Notes: generated by a model not told the origin, from the letters alone. 64,000 bases of DNA from Kineococcus rhizosphaerae (GCF_003002055.1 NZ_PVZF01000001.1:310001-374000); one strand, 5' to 3'; numbered from the stretch's first letter, positions 35,619 to 44,595 are shown. Numbers and translations are program-made.

Positions 35619-36980
35619 ATGGATCGCCGGATCTTCGGGCTGGAAACGGAGTTCGGCGTCACCTGCGCCTTTGAGGGTCAGCGCAAGCTGTCCCCGGACG
35701 AGGTGGCGCGGTACCTGTTCCGCAAGGTCGTGTCGTGGGGCCGTTCGAGCAACGTGTTCCTCAAGAACGGTGCGCGGCTGTACCTGGACGTGGGCTCGCA
35801 CCCCGAGTACGCCTCGCCGGAGTGCGACGACGTGCGCCAGCTGGTCGTGCACGACCGGGCCGGGGAGCGGACCCTGGAGGGGTTGCTGACCGACGCCGAG
35901 CGGCGGTTGGAGGAGGAGGGGATCGCCGGTGAGGTGTTCCTGTTCAAGAACAACACCGACTCGGCGGGCAACTCCTACGGCTGCCACGAGAACTACCTGG
36001 TGTCGCGGCACGGGGAGTTCGGGCGCCTGTCGGACGTGCTGATCCCGTTCCTGGTCTCGCGGCAGCTGATCGTGGGTGCGGGCAAGGTCGTGCAGACCCC
36101 GCGGGGGGCGGTGTACTCGCTGTCGCAGCGCGCCGACCACATCTGGGAGGGCGTCTCGAGCGCGACGACGCGCAGCCGGCCGATCATCAACACCCGGGAC
36201 GAGCCGCACGCGGACGCCGAGCGGTACCGGCGGCTGCACGTCATCGTGGGCGACTCGAACATGTCCGAGACCACGACGATGCTGAAGCTGGGCGCGACCG
36301 ACCTCGTCCTGCGGATGGTCGAGGAGGGGGTGGCCCTGCGGGAGATGACGATGGAGAACCCGATCCGGGCGATCCGGGAGATCTCGCACGACCTGACGGG
36401 GCGCAAGCCGGTGCGGCTGGCGAACGGCCGCGAGGCCAGCGCGCTGGAGATCCAGGGGGAGTACCTGGAGAAGGCGAAGGAGTTCGTCGAGCAGCGCGGG
36501 TTGCAGACGCCCACGGTGAAGCGGGTCCTGGACCTGTGGGAGCGGGCGTTGCGGGCGGTGGAGACGCAGGACTTCTCCCTGGTCGACCGCGAGGTCGACT
36601 GGGTCATCAAGAAGAAGCTGCTGGACCGGTACATGGCCAAGCACGACCTGCCGCTGACGTCGGCGCGGATCGCGCGCCTGGACCTGGCGTACCACGACAT
36701 CCACCGCAGGCGGGGGTTGCACTACCTGCTGGCCGAGCGGGGGATGGCCGAGCGGGTGTGCTCGGACATCGAGGTCTTCGAGGCGCTGAGCGTGCCGCCG
36801 CAGACGACGCGGGCCAAGCTGCGGGGCGACTTCGTGCGCGCGGCGCAGGAGAAGCGGCGCGACTTCACCGTCGACTGGGTGCACCTGAAGCTGAACGACC
36901 AGGCGCAGCGCACGGTGCTGTGCAAGGACCCGTTCAAGTCCGTGGACGACCGTGTGGAGCGGTTGATCGACAGCATGTGA
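35619..36980 (+). CDS. pafA: Pup--protein ligase PafA
   Basis: PafA phosphorylates the C-terminal glutamate of Pup and links it to lysines of target proteins. The 453 residues begin with the nucleotide-binding [10 protein letters not shown] (Glu9 coordinates Mg2+). [22 protein letters not shown] and [31 protein letters not shown] follow, all strongly similar to Dop but without the Dop-specific insertion. The normal C-terminal Pup-groove domain is present. It is the last proteasome-core gene of the run and appears to have its own leaderless promoter. Confidence 0.95.
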   Translation: MDRRIFGLETEFGVTCAFEGQRKLSPDEVARYLFRKVVSWGRSSNVFLKNGARLYLDVGSHPEYASPECDDVRQLVVHDRAGERTLEGLLTDAERRLEEEGIAGEVFLFKNNTDSAGNSYGCHENYLVSRHGEFGRLSDVLIPFLVSRQLIVGAGKVVQTPRGAVYSLSQRADHIWEGVSSATTRSRPIINTRDEPHADAERYRRLHVIVGDSNMSETTTMLKLGATDLVLRMVEEGVALREMTMENPIRAIREISHDLTGRKPVRLANGREASALEIQGEYLEKAKEFVEQRGLQTPTVKRVLDLWERALRAVETQDFSLVDREVDWVIKKKLLDRYMAKHDLPLTSARIARLDLAYHDIHRRRGLHYLLAERGMAERVCSDIEVFEALSVPPQTTRAKLRGDFVRAAQEKRRDFTVDWVHLKLNDQAQRTVLCKDPFKSVDDRVERLIDSM

Positions 36981-37012
36981 CCGCTTCGTCGGCGGCGCAC
37001 AGGGTCCGCGGT

Positions 37013-37018
37013 TAGGGT
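37013..37018 (+). promoter_or_regulatory. -10 element of the FKBP lipoprotein gene
   Basis: TAGGGT is followed by about 45 bases of leader and a GAGG site before the GTG at 37069. Confidence 0.4.
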
Positions 37019-37068
37019 GGTCGGGTTCGCTCCGAAGCTGTGAGCCCGTCCGATGAGTGAGGACCTCC

Positions 37069-38058
37069 GTGCGCCGCCGTACCGCCGTCCTGTCCGCGTC
37101 CGCCGCCCTGGCGATGTCGTTGCTGCTGGGCGCGTGCGCCTCGGAGCCGCGGACGCCGAGCCCCAGCGAGCAGACGTCGTCGGCGTCGGCCGCGGCGAAC
37201 ACCATCGAACCGGCCGTCACCGACGACGCTCTGCCCGTCACGGTCACCGGGGACGTGAACCCCGCCGTCAAGCCGCAGGTGACGTTCACCACGCCGTTCT
37301 CGGTGAAGGAGACGACCCGCAAGGTCCTCGCCGCGGGGACGGGCCCGGAGGTGAAGGCCACCGACGAGGTCGAGTTCGCCTACTCCCTGTACGCCGGGTC
37401 CACCGGTGAGGAGCTGGACTCCAGCTACGGCGGGACCAACGCCCGCTTCGAGCTGGCGAACATCACGATGGGGCTGGCCCGCGGGTTCGTCGGCACCCAC
37501 GTCGGGGACCGCGTCGTCGTCGCGATCGCGCCGGCCGACGGGTTCGGGGACGCGATCACGCGGTTCGGCAAGGAGGGCGTCGACAAGGACACGACGATCG
37601 TGGTCGTCGCCGACGTCGTGAAGAAGATCGCCGGCACCGCCGAGGGCACCCCGGTGACGCCGCCGGCGAACCTGCCGGCGGTGACGTACGACGACAAGGG
37701 CGTCCCGACCGGGTTCACGGTCTCGGACCCGACGCCGCCGGCGGACACCGTCGTGCAGCCCCTCATCGAGGGCAGCGGGGTGCCGCTGACCAAGGGCATG
37801 AACGTCAAGATGCAGTACGTCGGGGCCACGTTGGCCGACGGCAAGGTCTTCCAGTCCTCGTGGGACACCCAGCCGTTCACCACCCAGATCGGCGTCGGTC
37901 AGCTCATCGCCGGCTGGGACGAGGGCCTGATCGGGCAGAAGGTCGGCAGCCGCGTGCTGCTGGTCATCCCGGCGGCCAAGGCGTACGGGGAGGAGACCGA
38001 CGGGTCCCGCCCGGCGGGTGCGCTGGTCTTCGTCGTCGACATCCTCGACGGCTACTGA
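37069..38058 (+). CDS. Lipoprotein with two FKBP-type peptidyl-prolyl isomerase domains
   Basis: This 329-residue secreted protein has a lipoprotein signal ending in LLLGAC (Cys about residue 22). A Ser/Ala-rich linker follows, then two FKBP domains at about 80-190 and 220-329. The second is canonical (VKMQYVGATLADGKVFQSSW, GWDEGLIGQKVGSRVLLVIP). The first is diverged, with LARGFVGTHVGDRVVVAIAP at the equivalent place and weaker active-site residues, and may be structural. GTG at 37069 has GAGG at good spacing; GTG at 37057 would add four residues. The role is probably extracytoplasmic protein folding. Confidence 0.88.
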   Translation: MRRRTAVLSASAALAMSLLLGACASEPRTPSPSEQTSSASAAANTIEPAVTDDALPVTVTGDVNPAVKPQVTFTTPFSVKETTRKVLAAGTGPEVKATDEVEFAYSLYAGSTGEELDSSYGGTNARFELANITMGLARGFVGTHVGDRVVVAIAPADGFGDAITRFGKEGVDKDTTIVVVADVVKKIAGTAEGTPVTPPANLPAVTYDDKGVPTGFTVSDPTPPADTVVQPLIEGSGVPLTKGMNVKMQYVGATLADGKVFQSSWDTQPFTTQIGVGQLIAGWDEGLIGQKVGSRVLLVIPAAKAYGEETDGSRPAGALVFVVDILDGY

Positions 38059-38070
38059 GCGGCGCCGCTC

Positions 38071-38124
38071 GGGTCGGGTCGGGTCGGGTCGGGTCGGGGC
38101 GGATGGGGATGGGTAGGGTCGGGG
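38071..38124 (+). repeat. GGGTC tandem repeat with G-quadruplex potential
   Basis: Five consecutive GGGTC units (38071-38095) run into further G-runs up to 38124. At least four runs of three or more G separated by one or two bases satisfy the intramolecular quadruplex pattern. The tract covers the position of the -35 and -10 regions of the next gene. Confidence 0.6.
38114..38119 (+). promoter_or_regulatory. -10 element for the leaderless FKBP gene
   Basis: TAGGGT lies six bases before the ATG at 38126 and is embedded in the G-rich repeat. Confidence 0.55.
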
Positions 38125-38125
38125 C

Positions 38126-38503
38126 ATGAGTGAACGCACGAAGCCCGAGATCGACTTCCCCGAGGGGGAACCGCCCACCGAGCTGGTGATCGTCGACGAG
38201 ATCGTCGGTGACGGCGCGGAGGCGACGGCCGGCAAGACGGTCAGCGCCCACTACGTCGGTGTCGCGTTCAGCACGGGTGAGGAGTTCGACGCGTCCTGGA
38301 ACCGCGGGACGCCGCTGGACTTCCCCGTGGGGGCCGGCATGGTCATCCAGGGCTGGGACCAGGGCCTGCTGGGCATGAAGGTCGGGGGCCGGCGCCGGCT
38401 CGTCATCCCCCCGCACCTGGGCTACGGCGACCGCGGCGCCGGTGGGGCCATCAAGGGCGGCGAGACCTTGATCTTCGTCGTGGACCTCGTCGACGTGAAG
38501 TGA
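38126..38503 (+). CDS. FKBP-type peptidyl-prolyl cis-trans isomerase (single domain)
   Basis: This 125-residue cytoplasmic FKBP has the complete active site: VSAHYVGVAFSTGEEFDASW, FPVGAGMVIQGWDQGLLGMKVGGRRRLVIPPHLGYG and TLIFVVDLVDVK. It has no signal peptide, unlike its upstream neighbour. It catalyses proline isomerisation during protein folding. The start is fixed by the -10 spacing. A long perfect hairpin follows its stop. Confidence 0.93.
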   Translation: MSERTKPEIDFPEGEPPTELVIVDEIVGDGAEATAGKTVSAHYVGVAFSTGEEFDASWNRGTPLDFPVGAGMVIQGWDQGLLGMKVGGRRRLVIPPHLGYGDRGAGGAIKGGETLIFVVDLVDVK

Positions 38504-38525
38504 CCCGCTCCACCTGAACGACTCG

Positions 38526-38562
38526 CGAGACCCCCGCGACCGGCCCGGTCGCGGGGGTCTCG
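38526..38562. terminator. Bidirectional terminator between FKBP and DUF3866 genes
   Basis: A perfect 16-bp stem (GAGACCCCCGCGACCG and its complement), extended by one C-G pair, has a three-base loop. It lies between the converging stops at 38503 and 38583 and can serve both strands. Confidence 0.75.
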
Positions 38563-38582
38563 TCGTCCCGGTCCCCGTCCGC

Positions 38583-39677
38583 TCACCCCAGCAGGCGCCC
38601 GGCGTGCCGGCCCGCGGCGGCGGCGAGCAGGAACGCGGCGCGGTCGGCGTCCAGGCCCCGGCCCATCGTCGACAGCCGCACGGGGCTGGTGGCCAGGGCC
38701 GCGTCCAGGCCGGCTTCGGGGACCTCCACGACGCGGTGGCGCGCCGGCAGGGCCCGGGCCTGGGCCCGGACCCCGTCGTGGAAGGCGCCGGGGGAGTCGG
38801 TGACGGGCACGTCGACCCCGGCCAGGGCGACGCGGCCCACGGCGGTCAGGGAGTGGTGGGACACCCCGCGGTGGCGGGAGCGGGCGTCGGCCTCGGACAC
38901 CCGCAGGGCTGCGACGGGCCGCCCGCCCAGGACGGCGGCGGCGTTGAGGGCCTCCCCGGCGGCCACCCCGGAGAACCCCCAGCGCGAGCCGGTGCCCAGG
39001 TTGCCCGGTCCCTGGGCGACGACGACGACGTCGGCGCCGGCGACCAGCCGCGCGGCGAGCAGGCCGGTGTGGACGGTCGCGGTCTCCAGGTCCCCGCCGA
39101 AGGACTGCCCCGTCGTGACGCACGCCGCGATCCACCCGGCCTCGCGCAGGCCCGCGACGGCGCGCGAGAACGCCGCGGGCAGCGCCCCGCCGTCGGTCAT
39201 GACGTAGACCGCGCGGGCCTTCGGCGCCTCGGCGCGCAGGCCCGCCAGGACGGCGGGCACGGCGGAGTGCAGGTCGGCGACGACGACGGGGGTGCCGGCG
39301 AGGTCGTCGGCCTCGGCCAGGACGTCGTGGTGCACCGACTCCTGGTCGTCGGCGCCCAGGACCATCGTCTGCAGGGGGGTGTAGCGGGCCTTGACGAGGT
39401 GGCCGGGGCCCGCGGGCGGGTCGGGCGGCAGGCGGTCGGGCAGCGCCACGACCAGCGCGTAACCGCCGGTGCCCAGGCCCCGGGCCAGGGCCGAGACGTT
39501 GAGCAGGACGCGGTCGCCGACCACGGGGGTCCCCACGAGGTCGGGGTGGGCCAGGGCCTTGACCTCCACCCCGAGGCCCTGCTCGGGACCGGAGGTGAGG
39601 GTGGCGAAGAGCTCGACGGACCCGGCCCAGCTGGTCCCGAGCCGGCTGACCGTCGCCGAACGCCACGTGATCGTCAC
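38583..39677 (-). CDS. DUF3866 family protein
   Basis: This 364-residue protein matches the actinobacterial DUF3866 family, often found beside pafBC. Visible blocks include VGDRVLLNVSALARGLGTGGYALVVALP near residue 60, YTPLQTMVLGADDQES, and GPGNLGTGSRWGFSGVAAGEALNAA near residue 240, which resembles a nucleotide- or phosphate-binding loop. No function is known. The minus-strand -10 TACGCT lies six bases before the GTG at 39677. It is divergent from pafB. Confidence 0.82.
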   Translation of the reverse strand: MTITWRSATVSRLGTSWAGSVELFATLTSGPEQGLGVEVKALAHPDLVGTPVVGDRVLLNVSALARGLGTGGYALVVALPDRLPPDPPAGPGHLVKARYTPLQTMVLGADDQESVHHDVLAEADDLAGTPVVVADLHSAVPAVLAGLRAEAPKARAVYVMTDGGALPAAFSRAVAGLREAGWIAACVTTGQSFGGDLETATVHTGLLAARLVAGADVVVVAQGPGNLGTGSRWGFSGVAAGEALNAAAVLGGRPVAALRVSEADARSRHRGVSHHSLTAVGRVALAGVDVPVTDSPGAFHDGVRAQARALPARHRVVEVPEAGLDAALATSPVRLSTMGRGLDADRAAFLLAAAAGRHAGRLLG

Positions 39678-39683
39678 GCTGGG

Positions 39684-39689
39684 AGCGTA
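39684..39689 (-). promoter_or_regulatory. -10 element for the leaderless DUF3866 gene
   Basis: Minus-strand TACGCT lies six bases before the GTG at 39677. Confidence 0.5.
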
Positions 39690-39717
39690 CGCAGGCTGCG
39701 CCCGGGCGCCGTTCCGG

Positions 39718-39723
39718 TAGCGT
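39718..39723 (+). promoter_or_regulatory. -10 element of pafBC
   Basis: TAGCGT lies ten bases before the pafB ATG at 39734, predicting a leader of only a few bases. Confidence 0.45.
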
Positions 39724-39733
39724 CCACCACACC

Positions 39734-40759
39734 ATGACCAGCACTTCGACGAGCGGTACGGGCGTGCCCGGGGGCAGCGCCGCGGCGGCCCGCGGCGCCC
39801 GCCGGACTGAGCGGTTGCTGAACCTCGTCATCGCCTTGGCCGCCACCCGGCGCTGGCTGACCAAGGAGCAGATCCGCGAGGCGGTCCCCCAGTACGCCGA
39901 CTGCGCCACCACCGTCGCCTTCGAGCGGATGTTCGAGCGCGACAAGGAGGACCTGCGCGAGCTCGGGGTGCCGCTGGAGACCGGCGGGGAGGACCCGCTG
40001 TTCGAGGACGAGGCGGGGTACCGGATCGACCGGGAGGCGTACGCGCTGCCGGAGATCAGCTTCACCCCCGGCGAGCTGGCGGTGCTGTCGCTGGCCAGTC
40101 GCGTGTGGCAGCAGGCCTCCCTGGCCGGTCCGGCCACGCGGGCGCTGGTGAAGCTGCGCAGCCTGGGCGTCGAACCGGACGAGAGCTCCCTGATCGGCGT
40201 CGAACCGCGGGTGCGGACGGCCGAACCGGCCTTCGACCCCCTGTACGCCGCGACCCGCGACCGGGCCCCGGTGCAGTTCGGCTACCGCCGCGCCGGGGCC
40301 GAGCCCACCGTGCGGCACGTCGAGCCGTGGGCGATCGTGTCCTGGCACGGGCGCTGGTACCTCGTCGGGCACGACCGCGACCGCGGCGCGTCCCGGGTGT
40401 TCCGGCTCTCGCGCGTCGCCTCGGCCGTCAAGCGCATCGGGCGGCCGGGGTCCTACGCGGTGCCCGAGGGCGTCGACCCGCGCGAGGTCGTCGCCGGCAG
40501 CGTGGGTGCCGTGCAGACCCGCCGGGCCCGGTTGCTGGTCCGCTCGGGGGCGGGACTGGCGCTGCGGCGCCGGGCCGTCGGCGTCGAGGAGGGGCAGGGC
40601 GAGCAGGGGCAGGACGTCGTGGTCGTGGAGGTCAGCGACGTGGAGGTGAGCGCCGACGAGCTCGCCCAGTTCGGCGCCGACGTCGTCGTCCTCGAACCGG
40701 ACGACCTGCGCGAGGCGGTGCTGCGCCGGCTGCGCGGCGCGGCGGGGGTGCTGTCGTGA
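39734..40759 (+). CDS. pafB: WYL-domain transcriptional activator PafB
   Basis: PafB and PafC together activate DNA-damage genes in mycobacteria independently of LexA. This 341-residue protein has an N-terminal winged helix-turn-helix after a Ser/Gly-rich start (RLLNLVIALAATRRWLTKEQIREAV). The WYL domain follows (residues 165-225), with VEPWAIVSWHGRWYLVGHDRDRGASRVFRLSRV, then a C-terminal WCX extension. Twenty bases separate its stop from pafC, so the two are co-transcribed. The proteasome link is genomic; PafBC is not needed for pupylation itself in known species. Confidence 0.9.
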   Translation: MTSTSTSGTGVPGGSAAAARGARRTERLLNLVIALAATRRWLTKEQIREAVPQYADCATTVAFERMFERDKEDLRELGVPLETGGEDPLFEDEAGYRIDREAYALPEISFTPGELAVLSLASRVWQQASLAGPATRALVKLRSLGVEPDESSLIGVEPRVRTAEPAFDPLYAATRDRAPVQFGYRRAGAEPTVRHVEPWAIVSWHGRWYLVGHDRDRGASRVFRLSRVASAVKRIGRPGSYAVPEGVDPREVVAGSVGAVQTRRARLLVRSGAGLALRRRAVGVEEGQGEQGQDVVVVEVSDVEVSADELAQFGADVVVLEPDDLREAVLRRLRGAAGVLS

Positions 40760-40778
40760 GCGAGGAGCGGGGGTCAGC

Positions 40779-41750
40779 GTGAGCGCCAACTCGACGGAGC
40801 GCCTGTCGCGGCTGCTGGCGATGGTCCCGTACCTGCTGACCCACCAGGGCATCCCCGTGCCCGAGGCCGCCGAGCACTTCGGGATCAGCGAGGACGACCT
40901 CGTCCAGGACCTCGAGCTGCTGTTCGTCTGCGGCACCCCCGGGCACCTGCCCGACGACCTCATCGACGCGCGGTGGGAGTCCGGCCACGTCTACCTGTCC
41001 AACGCCGACCCCATCGCCCGCCCGGCGCGGCTGGCCGTCGACGAGGCCGTGGCCCTGCTCGTGGGGCTGCGGACCCTGGCCGAGGTGCCCGGCCTGCACG
41101 ACCGCGAGGCCCTCGAGGGGGCGATGGCGAAGCTGTCGGAGGCGACGGGGGAGGCCGCCGGGGTCGCCCGGGCCGTGGCGGTCGACGTCAGCGACTCCTC
41201 CTCGGCCGATGTCCTGGAGACCGCGCGCCGGGCGCTGCGCGAGCACCGGCGCCTGCACCTGAGCTACCTGGTGCCCAGCCGCGACGAACGCACCGAGCGC
41301 GACGTCGACCCCATGCGGCTGGTCAGCGTCGAGGGGCGCTGGTACCTGGAGGCGTGGTGCCACCGCTCCGAGGGGGTCCGCCTGTTCCGCGTCGACCGCA
41401 TCGAGAGCGCGCAGGTCCTCGACGTCGACGGCACCCCGCCGGCGCGGGCGCGCTCCCGCGACGTGGCCTCGGACCTGTTCCGGCCCAGCCCCGACGACCT
41501 CGTCGTGACCATCGACCTGGCCCCGCAGGCGGCGTGGGTCGTGGACTACTACCCCGTGGAGTCCGTCGAGGACGCCCCCGAGGACGCCTGGGAGCAGGCC
41601 TCGCTGCGGGTGCGGCTGCGGACCGCGGACACCCACTGGGTGCAGCGGCTCCTGCTGCGCCTGGGCGCCGGGGCGCGCGTCGTGGCCCCGGCCGAGCTCG
41701 CCGTGCAGGTGCGTGACGCTGCGTCGGCCGCACTGGCGCGTTACGCCTGA
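40779..41750 (+). CDS. pafC: WYL-domain transcriptional activator PafC
   Basis: The 323-residue partner of PafB has an N-terminal helix-turn-helix (LSRLLAMVPYLLTHQGIPVPEAAEHFGISEDDLVQDLELL), then a WYL domain with MRLVSVEGRWYLEAWCHRSEGVRLFRVDRI (about residues 175-210) and a WCX tail. In mycobacteria single-stranded DNA bound by the WYL domain activates the complex. The GTG start lies 19 bases after pafB. The gene leads into a small zinc-ribbon gene and tatAC in the same direction. Confidence 0.9.
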   Translation: MSANSTERLSRLLAMVPYLLTHQGIPVPEAAEHFGISEDDLVQDLELLFVCGTPGHLPDDLIDARWESGHVYLSNADPIARPARLAVDEAVALLVGLRTLAEVPGLHDREALEGAMAKLSEATGEAAGVARAVAVDVSDSSSADVLETARRALREHRRLHLSYLVPSRDERTERDVDPMRLVSVEGRWYLEAWCHRSEGVRLFRVDRIESAQVLDVDGTPPARARSRDVASDLFRPSPDDLVVTIDLAPQAAWVVDYYPVESVEDAPEDAWEQASLRVRLRTADTHWVQRLLLRLGAGARVVAPAELAVQVRDAASAALARYA

Positions 41751-41919
41751 CACGCTGCTCTCACCGGGTCGGCCCAACGTCACGCACACGCCCGCGCCGC
41801 GTGTCAAGGTCGCCCCGAAAAGGCCGTTCAAGGGATCGCCGGTACGTGCCGAAGCAGTGGTTGTCGGACGGCGGGGTCGCCGCCGGAGACGAAGAACACC
41901 ACGACGAGAGGTGCACGAC

Positions 41920-42258
41920 ATGACCACGATCAAGGCTTCCTGCCCCTGCTGCGGCGACGTCGAGCTCACCCCCAAGCAGGTCCGCCTCGTGGTGTGCTCG
42001 GCCAAGGAGCGCTCCTTCTACGCCTTCGGCTGCCCCAAGTGCAAGGACGAGGTCCGCAAGCCCGCCGGTGAGGACGTCGTCGCCCTCCTGGTCTCCGGTG
42101 GCGTGGCCGTCGAGCGCTGGACCATCCCCGCCGAGGCCATGGAGGAGCACCACGGCTCCACCATCGCCTGGGACGACGTCCTCGACTTCGCGCTGGTGCT
42201 GGACTCCTGCGACGACCTGGCCTCGCTGGCCGGCCGGGGGCTGCGCACGGTCCGCTGA
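41920..42258 (+). CDS. Small zinc-ribbon protein between pafC and tatA
   Basis: The 112-residue protein begins MTTIKASCPCCGDVELTPKQV and contains a second pair, FGCPKCKDEV, about 30 residues later. Two CxxC knuckles make a zinc ribbon. The second half is acidic and helical, with HGSTIAWDDVLDFALVL. ATG at 41920 follows GAGAGG at good spacing; an in-frame GTG three codons earlier is possible. No function is known. A zinc-ribbon gene at this position between pafC and tatA appears conserved in related actinobacteria, which is from memory and not checked. Confidence 0.75.
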   Translation: MTTIKASCPCCGDVELTPKQVRLVVCSAKERSFYAFGCPKCKDEVRKPAGEDVVALLVSGGVAVERWTIPAEAMEEHHGSTIAWDDVLDFALVLDSCDDLASLAGRGLRTVR

Positions 42259-42289
42259 CCCCACCGACCCGCAGCACCACCCTCTCGGG

Positions 42290-42329
42290 GAGCCGCTCCG
42301 CGGACGCCTAGGCGTCCGCTGGGCGGCTC
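42290..42329 (+). terminator. Terminator after the zinc-ribbon gene
   Basis: An 18-20 bp stem with one mismatch (outer arms GAGCCGC/GCGGCTC, inner arms GCGGACGCC/GGCGTCCGC) has a two-base spacer at its tip. It is followed by the pyrimidine-rich TCGTGCTTCTC. It lies 31 bases after the stop at 42258. Confidence 0.7.
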
Positions 42330-42469
42330 TCGTGCTTCTCCCAGGCGTCCGGCGGGCTCCCTCGCCCGTTCCTGGGAGTTCACCCCGAGTCCCCCCGGTG
42401 GACCACGGTTTCGGCGGCATCCGGACGACTCGACGCGCATGCTTGTCCCACAGGCGGCCGCGGTCGACG

Positions 42470-42475
42470 TACGAT
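42470..42475 (+). promoter_or_regulatory. -10 element of tatAC
   Basis: TACGAT lies 29 bases before the tatA ATG, giving a short leader that includes the GGAGG site at 42496-42500. A TTGTCC at 42443 is too far for a standard -35. Confidence 0.45.
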
Positions 42476-42504
42476 GGCGGCGCTACGACCTACCTGGAGG
42501 ACTG

Positions 42505-42789
42505 ATGTTCCGCAACCTCGTCGACCACCCGTGGGTGCTCGTCATCCTCGTCGTGCTGCTCATCGCGCTGTTCGGCAGCAAGCGCCTGCCCGACGCCGCG
42601 CGTGGCCTCGGCCGCTCGATGCGCATCTTCAAGTCCGAGGTCAAGGAGATGAAGAACGACGGCAAGGACGAGGCGAAGACGTCTCCCACCGCCGCCGCCA
42701 AGGACTCCGAGCCGACCGCGCTCGAGGCCAAGCTCGCCGCCGAAGAGGCCGAGCACAAGGCGAACGAGCACCAGACCCGCGCCTCCTGA
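42505..42789 (+). CDS. tatA: Sec-independent translocase subunit TatA
   Basis: The 94-residue protein has one N-terminal membrane helix ([17 protein letters not shown]) and then the TatA hinge [25 protein letters not shown], an amphipathic helix. An Ala/Glu/Lys-rich tail completes it. TatA oligomers form the passage for folded twin-arginine proteins. ATG at 42505 has GGAGG four to five bases upstream. tatC follows after 32 bases; no tatB is seen here, as is common in actinobacteria where it lies elsewhere. Confidence 0.94.
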   Translation: MFRNLVDHPWVLVILVVLLIALFGSKRLPDAARGLGRSMRIFKSEVKEMKNDGKDEAKTSPTAAAKDSEPTALEAKLAAEEAEHKANEHQTRAS

Positions 42790-42821
42790 GCCGCCCCGGA
42801 TCCTGAGAACCAGCCGCTGAC

Positions 42822-43679
42822 ATGGCCGTCACCACCGTCCGCCGACGAGCGCCCAAGGACCCCGAGGGGCGCATGCCCCTCGTGGAGCACCTGAGGGAGC
42901 TGCGCAACCGCGTCTTCAAGGCGGCGGTCTTCCTGCTGATCGGCAGCATCGCCGGCTGGTTCCTGTGGGGTGGCTGGAAGTACAGCTGGGGCACGTTCGA
43001 CGGCGTCTTCCAGTACCTGCAGCGGCCGTTGCTGGACTACGCCGAGACCAAGGGCATCAAGAACGTCTCCCTGAACTTCACGCAGGTGGGGCAGGCGTTC
43101 GACCTGCGGGTCAAGGGCGCCATCTGGTGCGGTGTGATCGCCTCCAGCCCGTTCTGGATCTACCAGCTCTGGGCGTTCATCACACCGGGACTGACGAAGA
43201 AGGAGAAGCGCTACGCGGTCGGGTTCATCGCCGCCGCCGTCCCGCTGTTCCTCATCGGCGCGGGCATCGCCTACGCGGTGCTGCCCAACGCGATGCGGTT
43301 CCTCATCGACTTCACTCCGGTCGACGCCTCCAACCTCATCGGCGCGGACGTCTACCTCTCGTTCGTCATGCGGATCATCCTCGCCTTCGGTCTGGGCTTC
43401 CTCATGCCGGTGGTCCTGGTGGCCCTGAACTTCGCCCACCTCCTCTCGGGCAAGGCGATCCTGAAGCAGTGGCGCATCAGCGTCTTCCTGAGCTTCCTGT
43501 TCTCCGCGATCGTGACGCCGACGTCCGACATCACCACGATGCTGCTGCTGGCCTGCCCCTTGCTCGTCCTCTTCGCCGCGGCGACGGTCATCTGCCTGGC
43601 CAACGACAAGCGGCGGGCCAAGAACTCCGACGAACCGGACTACGGTCACCTGTCTGACGACGAAGCCAGCAGCATCTGA
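42822..43679 (+). CDS. tatC: Sec-independent translocase subunit TatC
   Basis: TatC recognises twin-arginine signal peptides. The 285-residue protein has the N-terminal EGRMPLVEHLRELRNRVFKA motif, six membrane helices and the conserved SSPFWIYQLWAFITPGLTKKEKRYA loop. FGLGFLMPVVLVALNFAHLLSG and AIVTPTSDITTMLLLACPLLVL come near the end. The C-terminal tail is charged and cytoplasmic. It is co-transcribed with tatA, and the lipid kinase gene begins five bases after its stop. Confidence 0.95.
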   Translation: MAVTTVRRRAPKDPEGRMPLVEHLRELRNRVFKAAVFLLIGSIAGWFLWGGWKYSWGTFDGVFQYLQRPLLDYAETKGIKNVSLNFTQVGQAFDLRVKGAIWCGVIASSPFWIYQLWAFITPGLTKKEKRYAVGFIAAAVPLFLIGAGIAYAVLPNAMRFLIDFTPVDASNLIGADVYLSFVMRIILAFGLGFLMPVVLVALNFAHLLSGKAILKQWRISVFLSFLFSAIVTPTSDITTMLLLACPLLVLFAAATVICLANDKRRAKNSDEPDYGHLSDDEASSI

Positions 43680-43683
43680 GCGC

Positions 43684-44595
43684 GTGAGCCCCCGAGGCCC
43701 GGTCGGCCTCCTCGTGAACCCGACGGCGGGTCGCGGGGCGGGCCGCGCCGCGGGCACCCGCGTCCTGCAGGCCCTGCGGGGTCTGGGGCACGAGGTCGTC
43801 GACCTGTCGGCCCAGGACGTCGCGACCGCCGCCCGGTCCGCGCGCGAAGCCGCTCTGGACCTGGCCGCCCTCGTCGTCGTCGGCGGCGACGGGATGGTCC
43901 ACGCCGGGGTCGAGGCCGTGGCCGGCACGGCCACCGCCCTGGGCATCGTGCCCGCCGGCACCGGCAACGACATCGCCCGCGGCCTCGATCTGCCCCTGGG
44001 CGACCCGACGGCCTCGGCCGCGCGTGTCGCCCACGCCCTGCACGAGCAGCGGTACCGCGCGGTCGACGCCGTCCGCGTCACCCACGCGCAGGGCACGGGC
44101 TGGTACGCCAGCATCCTGGCCTCCGGCGTCGACGCCCTCATCAACGAGCGCGCCAACTCCTGGCGCTGGCCGCCCGGGCCCGCCCGGTACACCCTCGCGG
44201 CGCTGCGCGAGCTCGCCGTCGTGCGCGGCGTCGGGGTCCGCATCACCTTGGACGGGCGTTCCTTCGAGCGCGACGGCCTGCTGGTGGCCGTGGCGAACAC
44301 CCGCTGCTACGGCGGCGGGATGCTCATGGCCCCGGACGCGGACGCCACCGACGGCCTGCTCGACGTCGTCGTGGTCGACGAGGTCGCCCCGCTGGCGGCG
44401 TTGCGGCTGTTGCCGAAGGTCCGCCGCGGCGCGCACCTGAGGCTGCCGGTGGTGCACGTGCACCGGGCCCGCACGGTGGTCCTGGAGCACCTGGGCGGGG
44501 CGCACCGCCCCCGCCCGCACGCCGACGGTGAACCGCTGGGGGACCTGCCGATCACCTGCGAGGTGGTCGGAGGGGCGTTGCGGGTGCTCGTCTGA
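43684..44595 (+). CDS. Diacylglycerol kinase family lipid kinase
   Basis: The 303-residue protein has the DAGK catalytic fold: an N-terminal VGLLVNPTAGRGAGRAAG, then VVVGGDGMVHAGVEAVAGTATALGIVPAGTGNDIARGLDL (about residues 62-102), with the GGDG nucleotide loop and the PxGTGND motif. A C-terminal beta-rich domain carries ANTRCYGGGMLMAPDADATDGLLDVVVV. It phosphorylates diacylglycerol, a sphingoid base or a similar lipid. GTG at 43684 lies just four bases past tatC, so it probably belongs to the same operon. Confidence 0.9.
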   Translation: MSPRGPVGLLVNPTAGRGAGRAAGTRVLQALRGLGHEVVDLSAQDVATAARSAREAALDLAALVVVGGDGMVHAGVEAVAGTATALGIVPAGTGNDIARGLDLPLGDPTASAARVAHALHEQRYRAVDAVRVTHAQGTGWYASILASGVDALINERANSWRWPPGPARYTLAALRELAVVRGVGVRITLDGRSFERDGLLVAVANTRCYGGGMLMAPDADATDGLLDVVVVDEVAPLAALRLLPKVRRGAHLRLPVVHVHRARTVVLEHLGGAHRPRPHADGEPLGDLPITCEVVGGALRVLV

